Origin: Streptomyces cinnabarinus
GTDB lineage: Bacteria > Actinomycetota > Actinomycetes > Streptomycetales > Streptomycetaceae
Direction: 5' to 3'
Length of the DNA: 64,000 nucleotides
Assembly: GCF_027270315.1 (NCBI RefSeq)
Contig: NZ_CP114413.1
Coordinates: forward strand, 3,968,001 to 4,032,000
This document shows, piece by piece, positions 48,909-57,512 of this stretch. The notes beneath the pieces were generated by a model that was given only the letters and a program-made list of their open reading frames with translations, was not told the origin of the DNA and ran no database searches. The position numbers were made by a program, and so were the translations under genes. Each line of letters opens with the position of its first letter. Position 1 is the first letter of the stretch.

Positions 48909-49509
48909 AACGCGTTACGCCGCTGACCTGGGGGTTCCCCCCAGGGAGGCGCTCTTGTCGGGCCTCGGACTCCTCGTCCGGGGCCGTTTGCGTGAGTGGA
49001 CGGGGAGTTGATCTCCCGAATGCCTCCCAATGGATCAGCATCCTCCGGCACAGACTCGGAGCCACGGTCGTCTGCGCGGGTAGGAGAGATGGAGCGTTCT
49101 TGTCATGCCCCTTGGTGAAGACGCGGCCTGTTTCCCCTGACGCCGAAGCATTCGAGGAGCTGCACGATTTCCTCGAAGTAGGTGAGCCCCTGGTCGGTAT
49201 CCCAGTTAAAGGCGCGGACACGCCGAAGCCGCCGTGCGGGCAGAACGCCGGCCCGATCCGTTGCCGCCGGAACCGTCGAATCCAACCGCCCTTCGGCGTT
49301 CGGTGCGTCCTGCGACCGAGGCTTCACGTCGCCGTTCCGATCCCCTGGTGACGAGTCCACCACGCTGGTTCCTCACAGTCGTGGACTCGCTGGTCGGATG
49401 CCGGCCAACGGGGAGGGGCGTGAGCGGGATCAGCCTGCCGGACGGATGGCAGACAGTACGCTGAATCCAGCGGGATCGGGCCCGCAGCACAGTGTCCGGG
49501 AGGTGCTTC
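48909..49509. other. Gene-less region right of the island
   Basis: Contains the hairpin GGCCTCGGAC-TCCTC-GTCCGGGGCC (48961-48985), probably the original terminator of the tRNA locus. A minus-strand frame of 86 codons at 49103-49363 has weak codon bias and no recognised domain. No gene is asserted. Confidence 0.5.
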
Positions 49510-50076
49510 ATGGCGGCCGAGATGACGGCCCCGGCGTGGATGCATGAGCAGATCACTGCGGAGGAGTACGAGTCCTGGTCCGAGGAGCAGTGCGCCGGCA
49601 TCGAGGTCGTGGACGGGATGGTCGTCGTGAGTCCGAGTGCGTCCAAGCGGCACAACCGGCTGGCTCGGATTCTCGCGAACGCCCTGGATGCCGCCTCGGG
49701 CCCGGAGTGGAACGCCGACACTGACTTCGACGTCCGGCTTCAGGACGTCCCGCTCACCAATCGCCGCCCGGACGTCGTCGTGTACCGCGCAGACACGATC
49801 GACATCACCCCTACCCGTCCTGAGCACGTGCTGCTGGTCGCCGAGGTGGTGTCGCCGGGCTCGGAGACCACCGACCGGATCGTGAAGGTCGACCAGTACG
49901 CCAAGGCAGGCATCGGCTTCTACTGGAGGATCGAGCAGGCCGCGACAGGCGTTCCTCTCGTGTACACCTACGTTCTCGACCCCGCGACGAAAACCTACCG
50001 GGACGGTGACGTGTTCACCGGCGTCCTCAAGGTCGCGGCCCCCTTCCCGGTGGAGATCGACCTCGGCCAGGTCTGA
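49510..50076 (+). CDS. Uma2-family (DUF820) putative endonuclease
   Basis: A 188-residue protein of the PD-(D/E)xK-like Uma2 family, which is expanded in Streptomyces. It has ITAEEYESWSEEQCAGIEVVDGMVVVSPSASKRHNRLARILANAL, a RRPDVVVYRAD strand carrying the catalytic-type Asp, and LLVAEVVSPGSETTDRIVKVDQYAKAGIGFYWRIEQ with the E-V-V ... K pattern. GGGAGG lies 6 bp before the ATG, which decides the start over a GTG 18 bp upstream. Its biological role is unproven. Confidence 0.88.
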   Translation: MAAEMTAPAWMHEQITAEEYESWSEEQCAGIEVVDGMVVVSPSASKRHNRLARILANALDAASGPEWNADTDFDVRLQDVPLTNRRPDVVVYRADTIDITPTRPEHVLLVAEVVSPGSETTDRIVKVDQYAKAGIGFYWRIEQAATGVPLVYTYVLDPATKTYRDGDVFTGVLKVAAPFPVEIDLGQV

Positions 50077-50256
50077 TCATGCGCTGCTCAGCAGTCGGCA
50101 GCGCGTGAGCGATGCGTGAGCGGACGGTCCGATACAGGGCGGCATGAGCCGGATCAAGTGGCTCGCCGCGCGGTTCTGACCAGGGGAAGGAGCATCGCGC
50201 GGCAACACCCGGCAAGGACCCGATCCCACTCCTGTGCGGTTCGGGGCTGATCGGGG

Positions 50257-50847
50257 TCAGTGGTCCGTTGCCCCGGCGATCAGGGACCGTAGTTGTTCTG
50301 CTGTGTCGTCCAGGGGGCGGGTGCTGCGTTGGGCTCGGCAGAGGGCTACCGTGCCTTCGACCGCCGCGACGATCAGGGTGGACAGTTGTCTTGCTCGCTC
50401 GGGTTCCGTGCCGTGGGCGCGGAGGGACGCTGCCAGTAGGGACTGCCATTCGGTGAAGACCTCCGCCGCCGCTGTCAGGGCGGGTGGGAGTTCGTCGGTC
50501 GGGGGTTCTTCGATGGCTACGGCCAGGACGGGGCAGCCCGCGTGGAAGTCGCTCTCCACGACGATCGTGCGCCAGAGGGACAGGAAGGCGTCCAGTCCCT
50601 CCGCCGGGCCCGCCTCCAGTTCTCTGCGCAGGCGGCGGGCCACCCAGTCGCCCGTGTAGCGGACCGCCTCCGTGGCCAACTGCTGCTTGCCCTCGGGGAA
50701 GTAGTGGTACGTCGAGCCGAGCGGCGCCTTGGCGTGCTTGGCCATCTCCCGGATGCTCGTCGCGCTCAGACCGCGTCGGCTGATCATGTCTGCGGCGCCG
50801 GCCACGATCCGCTCCCGCGACGGCGCGCTTTCCTTGGACACCGACAC
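50257..50847 (-). CDS. TetR-family regulator (LmrA/YxaF-like C-terminal domain)
   Basis: A 196-residue regulator. HTH: RERIVAGAADMISRRGLSATSIREMAKHAKAPLGSTYHYFPEGKQQLATEAV. The ligand domain includes DFHAGCPVLAVAIEEP, typical of the YxaF group that controls exporter genes. It is preceded by the inverted repeat TATGAC-AACC-GTCATA. No target gene is obvious beside it. Confidence 0.9.
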   Translation of the reverse strand: MSVSKESAPSRERIVAGAADMISRRGLSATSIREMAKHAKAPLGSTYHYFPEGKQQLATEAVRYTGDWVARRLRRELEAGPAEGLDAFLSLWRTIVVESDFHAGCPVLAVAIEEPPTDELPPALTAAAEVFTEWQSLLAASLRAHGTEPERARQLSTLIVAAVEGTVALCRAQRSTRPLDDTAEQLRSLIAGATDH

Positions 50848-50890
50848 GACACCACCTGTGTGCTTGCTCGGCCTGCGACGACCGATCGGT

Positions 50891-50906
50891 TATGACAACC
50901 GTCATA
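50891..50906. promoter_or_regulatory. Operator candidate of the TetR gene
   Basis: TATGAC-AACC-GTCATA is a perfect inverted repeat 44 bp upstream of the GTG start. Next to it lies GACCGATCGGTT, which contains a CCGATCGG palindrome. Confidence 0.55.
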
Positions 50907-51216
50907 GTCTATCGGGGCGGCATGGGGAGGGTGTGCGCAGCCGGTTCTGGCGGGTCTCTCGCCGGCCATCAGCCGAGCCCGGTCGTCGGGTGGGTCCCGG
51001 ACTGCTTCTCCGGGCCGCCCCCGTACTGACCGGGAGCAACCATTCCCTACAGAGCTGGAACCCCCGGAAGCGACTATCGGCGGGCGATGCGGCGGGCTGG
51101 GGTCGCCACCGGGGTCGCCGGGTGCTTCTCGGTGTCGGGGGGGGTCGTTCTTCTTGTCGAGGTCCTCAGCGAGTGGGGGGCCGGAGGCCATGCCGGCGCC
51201 TCCGGCCCTGGGGCGG
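50907..51216. other. Gene-less stretch between the TetR and mannanase genes
   Basis: About 310 bp of GC-rich sequence (for example GGGGTCGCCACCGGGGTCGC near 51110). No gene, strong hairpin or known site was recognised. Confidence 0.45.
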
Positions 51217-52860
51217 TCAGGTCGTCGTGCAGGTCGTGCCGTTCAGGGTGAAGGCCCTCGGGGCGGTGTTGGCCGTTCCCTTGGTGCCGGTGAAGCCGAC
51301 CGTCACCGAGCCCGCCGCCGGGATCGTGTTCGTCCAGGAGACCGAGGCGACCGACACCGCGCCGCCGTTCTGGGCCGGGGTGCCGCCCCACATGTTCGTG
51401 ACGGTCTGGCCGTCGGGGAAGGCGAAGGCCAGGGTCCAGCCGTTCACGGCCGCGGTACCGGTGTTGCGGATCGTGAGCTCGCCCTGGAAGCCGCCCGGCC
51501 ACTCGTTGGACACGCGGTAGCCGACGGAGCAGTTGCCCGCGGGGGTGTCGTCCGTGGTGACCGTCACCGTGGTGGAGCGCGGTGAGCGGTTGCCCGCCGC
51601 GTCACGGGCGTAGACCGCGAAGGTGTACGCCGTGTTCGCGGTGAGGCCCGTGATCGTCGCCGTGCGGGTGGTGGAGGAGGCCGCCGGGGACTCGGAGGTG
51701 CCGGTGACACGGACTACGTCGTACGCCGTCACGGCCACGTTGTCCGTGGCGGCCGGCCAGGTCAGCGTCACCGACGTCGCCGTCTTCGCGGAGGCCGTCG
51801 GGGTTCCGGGTGCCGTCGGGGGCTGGGTGTCGGAACCGGAGCCGCTGAAGATCGTGGCTTCCTCGGACGTCTGGGCTATGCCGTTCGCGCCGTGGAAGAT
51901 GCGCTGGCCCCAACTGCTGAGCTGGTTCGGGTCGAAGCCGATGGAGAGGTCGAGGATCGGGTCCGTGTTGCCGCTCCAGGACCAGGCCAGGTAGCCGAGG
52001 TCCAGGTTCTGCGCCGCGGCCATCATCGTGTCCTCGTCCGGGTCGCCCCACTGGTCCGCCGGGCCCCCGAACTCGCCGATCAGGATGGGGAGTCGGGCGG
52101 AGACGAAGGCGTTCAGGTAGTCGGTGATCTCCGCCGCCGTGTCGTACACGCTGTACATGTGGATGGAGAAGATCAGGTTGCCGGTCGGGTCGGCCGCGTA
52201 CACCGACTGGGCGTTGGTGCGCATGACGTTCTGCCAGTCCTGGCCCCAGTTCGGGGCGTCCACCATGATCGTGTGCTCCAGGCCCGCCGACCGCAGTTTC
52301 TGTATCGCCGCGATCGTCGGTGCCGTCCAGCCCGCCGGATCGGTGTTGCCCCAGGGCTCGTTGCCGATGTTGACGATGACGTAGTTCTCCTGGCCGGCCA
52401 GGACGTCCTTCAGGCCGATCCAGTAGTCGGCCGCCGAGTCGAGCGTGGCGGCCGCCGCCTCCTCGCCGTAGCCGGTGGTGTCGTGCACCTCCAGTACGCA
52501 GATCAGGCGGTTGGCCTTGCAGCTCGCGATGACCGCGGCCACGTCCTCGGCGGTGTTCCTGGTCCAGCGGTGGCCGTTGGAGAGGACCACCCGGACGCTG
52601 TTCGCGCCGAGTGCCTTGATGTCGGCGAGGGACTGGGTCTCGCCGGGGTACCAGGTGTGCGCGTGGTTCACGCCGCGCATCACGAAGTCGTTGCCGTTGG
52701 CCTCCAGGAGGCGGCCGTCGCCGATGTGCAGGCCGGTGGCCTGGGGGGCGACGGGGGCGGGCGCGGCCTGGGCGGGGGTCATTCCGAGGACCAGCAGGCC
52801 GAGGAGGGTGGCCAGGGCGGTTAACAGCCTCGCCGTCGGGGGGCTTTTGTGTGTTCTCAC
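51217..52860 (-). CDS. Secreted beta-mannanase, GH5 + fibronectin III + CBM2
   Basis: A 547-residue precursor. A signal peptide (TALATLLGLLVLGMTPAQAA) precedes a GH5 catalytic domain (about 42-340) resembling subfamily 8 endo-1,4-beta-mannanases: NDFVMRGVNHAHTWY, NSVRVVLSNG, acid/base Glu168 in VIVNIGNEPWG and nucleophile Glu263 in ILIGEFGG. A fibronectin III domain (about 347-437) leads to a cellulose-binding CBM2 (about 443-547). It would cut mannan near cellulose in plant walls. The GTG at 52860 has AGGAG 5 bp upstream. A perfect CebR-type operator lies about 45 bp upstream. Confidence 0.92.
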   Translation of the reverse strand: MRTHKSPPTARLLTALATLLGLLVLGMTPAQAAPAPVAPQATGLHIGDGRLLEANGNDFVMRGVNHAHTWYPGETQSLADIKALGANSVRVVLSNGHRWTRNTAEDVAAVIASCKANRLICVLEVHDTTGYGEEAAAATLDSAADYWIGLKDVLAGQENYVIVNIGNEPWGNTDPAGWTAPTIAAIQKLRSAGLEHTIMVDAPNWGQDWQNVMRTNAQSVYAADPTGNLIFSIHMYSVYDTAAEITDYLNAFVSARLPILIGEFGGPADQWGDPDEDTMMAAAQNLDLGYLAWSWSGNTDPILDLSIGFDPNQLSSWGQRIFHGANGIAQTSEEATIFSGSGSDTQPPTAPGTPTASAKTATSVTLTWPAATDNVAVTAYDVVRVTGTSESPAASSTTRTATITGLTANTAYTFAVYARDAAGNRSPRSTTVTVTTDDTPAGNCSVGYRVSNEWPGGFQGELTIRNTGTAAVNGWTLAFAFPDGQTVTNMWGGTPAQNGGAVSVASVSWTNTIPAAGSVTVGFTGTKGTANTAPRAFTLNGTTCTTT

Positions 52861-52906
52861 TGCGACTCCTGAGGAAGTGAGCACCGGAAAGCATCAGAAG
52901 GGAACA

Positions 52907-52920
52907 TGGGAGCGCTCCCA
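52907..52920. promoter_or_regulatory. CebR-type operator upstream of the mannanase
   Basis: TGGGAGCGCTCCCA is a perfect 14-bp palindrome identical to the CebR (LacI-family, cellobiose-responsive) binding sequence known in Streptomyces. It lies 47 bp before the mannanase start. Confidence 0.85.
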
Positions 52921-52948
52921 CACATGTACCCAGGTCGCCAGGAACACG

Positions 52949-54151
52949 TCAAGATGCTGGACGCTGTTCGACTCGCTTCGACACGGACACCGGTACCCGC
53001 AGTCCCCTCGCCAGCCCCGCCGTCACCGCGAGTGACGCCACCGCCAGTACGGTCATCGCCGTGGCGGGAGAGGTCAGTTGGGCCACCGAACCCGCCAGCG
53101 TGGCGCTCACACCCTGCAAGGTCAGCATGCCCGCCGAGTGCAACCCCAGGGCGTGGCCGCTCAGTTCGTCCGGGGTCAGCGTCATCAGCCGCTCCTGCTG
53201 GACCAGGCTCGCCCCGAACCCCACCGACGCCAGCGCCACCGCGAGCGCGGCCAGCGGTACGGGCGGGCCGAGCGCGAAGAAGGCGTACGGCGTCGCCAGC
53301 AGGATCAGGAGCGGTACTCCGAGCCGGGCGCGCCGCGCGGGTGGGATCAGGCGGCCCACCGTCACGTCGCCGATCAGCATGCCCAGCGCCGCGCAGGCGA
53401 AGAGGGTGCCGGCGGACTCGGGGGCGTAGGGGACGTAGAGCGATTCGCAGCCCACGATCAGGCCGTTGGGGAGCCACAGGGCGAGGTAGACCGTGCGGCG
53501 GGGGCGGGAGGACCAGAGGAGGGCGTTGGTGCGCCAGGTGGTGGTGATCGACGGGCGGCCGGTGGCGCGGGGCGGGCGGGGGGTGAGGCGGAGGCGGACT
53601 CCGGCCGCGGCCAGGGCGTAGAGCAGGGCGGAGAGGAGGAGGCAGGTGCGCGGGGAGAGGAGGGTGAGCAGGGCGCCGCCCGCCGCGTAGCCGGTGATCT
53701 GGGTGATGCCGCTCATCATGTTGAAGACCGAACGGCCCGCCAGATAGCCGTCCTTGGTGAGGATCTCGTTCAGCAGGCCCCAGCGGACTCCCCCGCCGAG
53801 GGAGGCGATCAGGCCCTGGGCCAGGAGGACGACGAAGACCGCCCAGATCGGCAGGCCGGGGGCCGCGAGGAGGGCCGTGGCCGCCGCGAAGGCCAGGGAG
53901 AGGTACGTCAGGGTCGCCCTCGGGGGCAGGCGGTCGGCGCCGGAGAGGAACAGGGTCGCGCCCAGTACCTGGGCCAGGGACGGGCCGAACATGCTCACCG
54001 CCGACAGCAGCGGGGAGTCGGTGGCCCGGTACACCAGGGTGCCGAGCGCGAGGCCGGCCGTCGTCTGAGCGGCGACGTGGGCCGAGGAGGTGAGGAAGAG
54101 GGGGGTGAACTCGGGGGTGCGGAAGAGGGCTCGGTAGCTGTTGGCGGGCAT
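52949..54151 (-). CDS. MFS transporter
   Basis: A 400-residue, 12-helix major facilitator starting MPANSYRALFRTPEFTPLFLTSSAHVAAQT. It has GADRLPPRATLTYLSLAFAAATALL in the first half and LIGDVTVGRLIPPARRARLG in the second. It resembles actinobacterial multidrug or metabolite exporters. The start chosen avoids overlap with the divergent ArsR-type gene, whose palindromic operator lies between the two. Confidence 0.85.
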   Translation of the reverse strand: MPANSYRALFRTPEFTPLFLTSSAHVAAQTTAGLALGTLVYRATDSPLLSAVSMFGPSLAQVLGATLFLSGADRLPPRATLTYLSLAFAAATALLAAPGLPIWAVFVVLLAQGLIASLGGGVRWGLLNEILTKDGYLAGRSVFNMMSGITQITGYAAGGALLTLLSPRTCLLLSALLYALAAAGVRLRLTPRPPRATGRPSITTTWRTNALLWSSRPRRTVYLALWLPNGLIVGCESLYVPYAPESAGTLFACAALGMLIGDVTVGRLIPPARRARLGVPLLILLATPYAFFALGPPVPLAALAVALASVGFGASLVQQERLMTLTPDELSGHALGLHSAGMLTLQGVSATLAGSVAQLTSPATAMTVLAVASLAVTAGLARGLRVPVSVSKRVEQRPAS

Positions 54152-54191
54152 GGAGCGGAGTCTGTGGTGGCTCCGGCGGGTGCCGTTAATG

Positions 54192-54209
54192 TTTCGCACG
54201 GGTGCGAAA
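54192..54209. promoter_or_regulatory. Operator palindrome between MFS and ArsR-type genes
   Basis: TTTCGCAC-GG-GTGCGAAA is a perfect 8-bp inverted repeat in the 67-bp divergent region, ending 9 bp before the ArsR-type start codon. Confidence 0.7.
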
Positions 54210-54218
54210 GGTGGGGTC

Positions 54219-55187
54219 ATGGGGTGGTGGCAGGTCAACGCGGACACGCTCGCACGCAGCCGGTTCGTGCTCTCGCCGCTCGCGGAGACCTTCGCGAGCC
54301 TGAAGCTGCTGCACGCGGGTGCGGGTGCGCATCCCGGGGAGCGGGACTGGCTGCGGGCGCATCTGCCCGGCTACCGGGCGCGGCTGGCCGCGGATCCGGT
54401 GACCGGGCTGCTGGTACGGGCCGGGCTCGGGCGGGACTGGATCGCGGACTTCCTCACGCCCACGCCGCGTGACGGGGAGTCCTTCGCGGAGGGGGTCGCC
54501 CGGGTGGGTTCGGTACGCCCCGAGGACGCCCGCGCCCATCTCGCCCTGTCCCTCGCCGGGCCGCTCCCCGCGGAGCTGGAACGCGATGATCTGCCGGAGC
54601 GGGCGGCGGGACTGTTGCGGTACGTGTGGGAGGAGACCGTACGGCCGGACTGGGACCGGCGTCGGCGGGTGCTGGAGGCCGATGTGGTCGCGCGGACCGT
54701 GCAGGTGAGCCGGAGCGGGTGGGCGGCGGTGCTGGATTCGCTGCGGCCGGGGACGCGGTGGCTCGGGGAGAGCCGGTTCCAGGTGAACCGGCATGAGTAT
54801 CCGCCTCGGGAGATCTCCGGGGCCGAGCTGGTGTTCGTGCCGGTGACGCCGAAGACGGGGTGGGTGTCCTGGGAGGAGGGGCGGGAGCGGTACGCCGTCG
54901 TCTACCCCTGCACCGGAGTCCTCGCCGAGCAGCACGGGCGGCGGGCGGTGCCGTCCGCTCTGGGGCCGCTGCTCGGCGCTGCGCGGGCCGGGGTGCTGGT
55001 GCTGCTCGGGGCGCCGATGAGCACGACGCAGCTGGTCGCCGTGACCGGGCAGGGGCTCGGGTCGGTCGGGCGGCATCTGCGGGTGCTGCTGGACGCGGGG
55101 CTGGTGGAGCGGCGGCGGGCGGGGCGGTCGGTGCTGTATGTGCGGACGGGGGCGGGGGATGTGCTGGTGGAGGCTGGGCGGGGGTGA
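54219..55187 (+). CDS. ArsR-type transcriptional regulator with large N-terminal domain
   Basis: A 322-residue protein. The C-terminal 75 residues form an ArsR-like winged helix (LGAARAGVLVLLGAPMSTTQLVAVTGQGLGSVGRHLRVLLDAGLVERRRAGRSVLYVRT). The N-terminal 240 residues (VNADTLARSRFVLSPLAETFASLKLLHAG ...) are a conserved streptomycete domain without metal-binding Cys. It is divergent from an MFS gene and likely represses it through the palindrome between them. Confidence 0.87.
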   Translation: MGWWQVNADTLARSRFVLSPLAETFASLKLLHAGAGAHPGERDWLRAHLPGYRARLAADPVTGLLVRAGLGRDWIADFLTPTPRDGESFAEGVARVGSVRPEDARAHLALSLAGPLPAELERDDLPERAAGLLRYVWEETVRPDWDRRRRVLEADVVARTVQVSRSGWAAVLDSLRPGTRWLGESRFQVNRHEYPPREISGAELVFVPVTPKTGWVSWEEGRERYAVVYPCTGVLAEQHGRRAVPSALGPLLGAARAGVLVLLGAPMSTTQLVAVTGQGLGSVGRHLRVLLDAGLVERRRAGRSVLYVRTGAGDVLVEAGRG

Positions 55188-55199
55188 AGCGGGGCGGTG

Positions 55200-55465
55200 C
55201 GCGGGTGGGGTGAGTGCGCTCGCCCGCGCCTGCGGGGTCCCCCCAGAGAGGGGGACCCCCAGCCCACCCGTGCCGCCCAGCGGCGTGACTGCCCGCAGCT
55301 AGGCGGGCTCGGCGGCGTGGCTGCCCGCAGCTGCGCGGGTGGGTGTCGCCCAGTCGTACGGCTGCCTGCGGCTGGGCGGGGCGGGTGTCCTCGGCTGGGC
55401 GGGTGCCCGCGGCGGGGCGGGGCGGGTGCCCGCAGGCTGGCGGTGCCGGCGGCGGGGCTAGCATC
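55200..55465. repeat. GC-rich palindromic repeat cluster between ArsR and glutathione peroxidase genes
   Basis: GGGGTCCCCC-CAGAGA-GGGGGACCCC (55234-55259) is a strong terminator. It is followed by repeated variants of GCTGCCCGCAGCTGCGCGGG and GGGCGGGTGCCCGC across about 170 bp. This resembles short palindromic repeats dispersed in Streptomyces genomes. Confidence 0.65.
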
Positions 55466-55471
55466 CGGGGT

Positions 55472-55981
55472 ATGACTGTAGACAGCAGCAATGGCAGCCC
55501 GCTGGGTGTTGAGATCGGTGCGTTGGCCGGTGGGGGTGCGGAGCTCAAGCAGTATGTCGGGCAGGTTGTGCTCGTGGTGAATGTGGCCTCTCGGTGTGGG
55601 CTCACGCCGCAGTACTCGGGGCTGGAGAAGCTGCACGAGCGGTACGCCGGGCAGGGGTTCACGGTGCTCGGTGTGCCCTGTAACCAGTTCCTCGGGCAGG
55701 AGCCCGGGAGCGCCGAGGAGATCGCCGAGTTCTGTTCGGCCACGTATGGCGTGACCTTTCCGATGACCGAGAAGGTCGAGGTGAACGGGGAGGGGCGGCA
55801 CGCGCTCTATCAGCGGCTCGTGGAGTTCGCCGATGGGGAAGGGCACAGCGGGGACATCCGGTGGAACTTCGAGAAGTTCCTGATCGGGCGGGACGGGCGC
55901 GTCGTCGGCCGGTTCTCGCCGCAGACCGAGCCGGAAGCCGCGGAGCTCATCGCCGCGGTCGAGGCGCGGATCGCGGGTTGA
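55472..55981 (+). CDS. Glutathione peroxidase family thiol peroxidase
   Basis: A 169-residue protein with the Gpx catalytic set: peroxidatic Cys in VVNVASRCGLTPQYSGLEKL, Gln in VLGVPCNQFLGQEPG, and Trp in IRWNFEKFLIG. It is the Cys, not selenocysteine, form. Bacteria of this group use thioredoxin-like reductants, so it probably reduces peroxides through mycothiol or thioredoxin rather than glutathione (inference). Confidence 0.94.
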   Translation: MTVDSSNGSPLGVEIGALAGGGAELKQYVGQVVLVVNVASRCGLTPQYSGLEKLHERYAGQGFTVLGVPCNQFLGQEPGSAEEIAEFCSATYGVTFPMTEKVEVNGEGRHALYQRLVEFADGEGHSGDIRWNFEKFLIGRDGRVVGRFSPQTEPEAAELIAAVEARIAG

Positions 55982-56036
55982 CCTTGCCCCTGGGGCAGAG
56001 CCGAGCCTCCTTGGCACCGGGCGGAAGAGCCGCCCG

Positions 56037-56909
56037 GTGACGGAGGATGAGGCCGTGGACGAGGGCGACCTGCTCACCATCGGTGTGTTCGCCGCGAGGG
56101 CGCGGCTGTCGGCCAAGGCCCTGCGCCTGTACGACCGGCTGGGCCTGCTCGCTCCCGCGCACGTCGACGAGGTCAGCGGCTACCGCTACTACCGCGCCGA
56201 CCAGATCGAGGGCGCCCGCCTGGTGGCACTTCTGCGCCAGCTGGACATGCCGCTCGCGCGGATCGCCGAGGTCGTCGAGGCGCCGGACGGGGCCACGGCC
56301 GCCGACCGGCTCGACGCCTACTGGGCCGAGGTCGAGGCGCGAGTGGCGGGGCAGCGGACGCTCGCCGAGTACCTCCGTGGACGACTGTCGGGGAGGAACT
56401 CCGAGATGTACGAGAAATTCGTGGTCGAGACGGTGGACGTGCCCGAGCAGGTGCTGATCACCGAGATGCGGCACGTCCTGGCGGGCGAGCTGCCGGCGTG
56501 GATCGGCACCTCGCTCGGGCGGCTGGAGGCGGGCGCGCGGGAGTGCGGCGGCAGCACCGGCGCGCCGTTCGTCGTGTACCACTCCGATGTGTCCATGGAA
56601 AGCGACGGACCGGCCGAGTCGTGCGTGCCCGTTGCCGATGAGGCGGCGGCCCGTGCGTGGGTCGAGAAGCAGGGCCGTACCCATGCGACGAAGGTGCGCG
56701 TGGAGCCCGCCCAGCGGCTGGCGTACACCAGGATCACCAAGGCCCAGGTGGCGCATCCGCAGATCCTGACCGCCTTCGAGGCGGTGGAGGAGTGGATCCC
56801 GCGGCAGGGGCTGTGGATGGCGGGCCCGTGCCGGGAGATCTACTTCGCCGACTGGGACGCCGCGGGCCCCGAGGACGCGGTGTGCGACGTGGCCTTCCCG
56901 GTGAAGTGA
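56037..56909 (+). CDS. MerR-family regulator with GyrI-like effector domain
   Basis: A 290-residue protein. The N-terminal MerR helices (LLTIGVFAARARLSAKALRLYDRLGLLAPAHVDEVSGYRYYRADQIEGARLVALLRQLDMPLARIAEVV) are followed by a coiled linker and a GyrI/SOUL-like effector-binding domain (about 130-290) with AYTRITKAQVAHPQILTAFEAVEEWI. This is the layout of BmrR/Mta-type multidrug sensors. The GTG start lies 55 bp after the peroxidase stop. Confidence 0.9.
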   Translation: MTEDEAVDEGDLLTIGVFAARARLSAKALRLYDRLGLLAPAHVDEVSGYRYYRADQIEGARLVALLRQLDMPLARIAEVVEAPDGATAADRLDAYWAEVEARVAGQRTLAEYLRGRLSGRNSEMYEKFVVETVDVPEQVLITEMRHVLAGELPAWIGTSLGRLEAGARECGGSTGAPFVVYHSDVSMESDGPAESCVPVADEAAARAWVEKQGRTHATKVRVEPAQRLAYTRITKAQVAHPQILTAFEAVEEWIPRQGLWMAGPCREIYFADWDAAGPEDAVCDVAFPVK

Positions 56910-57103
56910 CCGGCGCCGTACGGTGATTTGCCCTGACCCATGAACGGCCGTGCCCGGCGGGCGCGTTGTGCTGCGCCGCCGGGCACAAGCCGAGCCCCCT
57001 CGGCAAGGACGGCGGGCTGGTCGAGAGGGCTCTTGCGTGGTGCTTGTGCAGTTGTCGATCGTCTGTCGATCGTCATCGGCCGAGGCTCAGGGGAGCAGCC
57101 CCC

Positions 57104-57295
57104 TTACGCCTTGACCGAGGCGACGAAGGTGTTCCACGCGCTCGCGGGAAACGCCAGGACGGGGCCGTCGGTGACCTTGGAGTCCCGTACGGCCATTGCC
57201 GACACGACAGGGGACTTGATCTCGACGCATGCGCCATTGCCCTGCGAGTACGAGGACTTGACCCACGTGTCCGTGACACCCTGCTTGATTGCCAT
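57104..57295 (-). CDS. DUF397 domain protein
   Basis: A 63-residue protein with the DUF397 pattern WVKSSYSQGNGACVEIKSP, VVSAMAVRDSK and LAFPASAWNTFVASVK. It sits downstream of an XRE/DUF5753 gene on the same strand, the standard pairing in Streptomyces (the whiJ/abaA-like systems), and is thought to work with that regulator. GGAGC lies 5 bp before the ATG. Confidence 0.93.
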   Translation of the reverse strand: MAIKQGVTDTWVKSSYSQGNGACVEIKSPVVSAMAVRDSKVTDGPVLAFPASAWNTFVASVKA

Positions 57296-57512
57296 GTTCG
57301 CTCCGGTAACCAGTTGCTGAGTTGCTGTCCGCGTGCCGTACCGGACGTACTGTCCGCACGACACGTTTGCGCCAATCGGTGTTCCTTGATGGCGTGATCG
57401 ACGCTACTCGCCAACATCGATGTGCGGAGCGACTATTCACTCGACTGGGTGGCATATTCCAATGGGGACTTCCGCCACGGCTGGGCGAACCTGTACCCTC
57501 CGGCGCCGCACC

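Noticed and set aside
49103..49363. Minus-strand 86-codon frame right of the island
   Set aside because: Weak third-position GC bias, no recognised domain and no clear ribosome-binding site.
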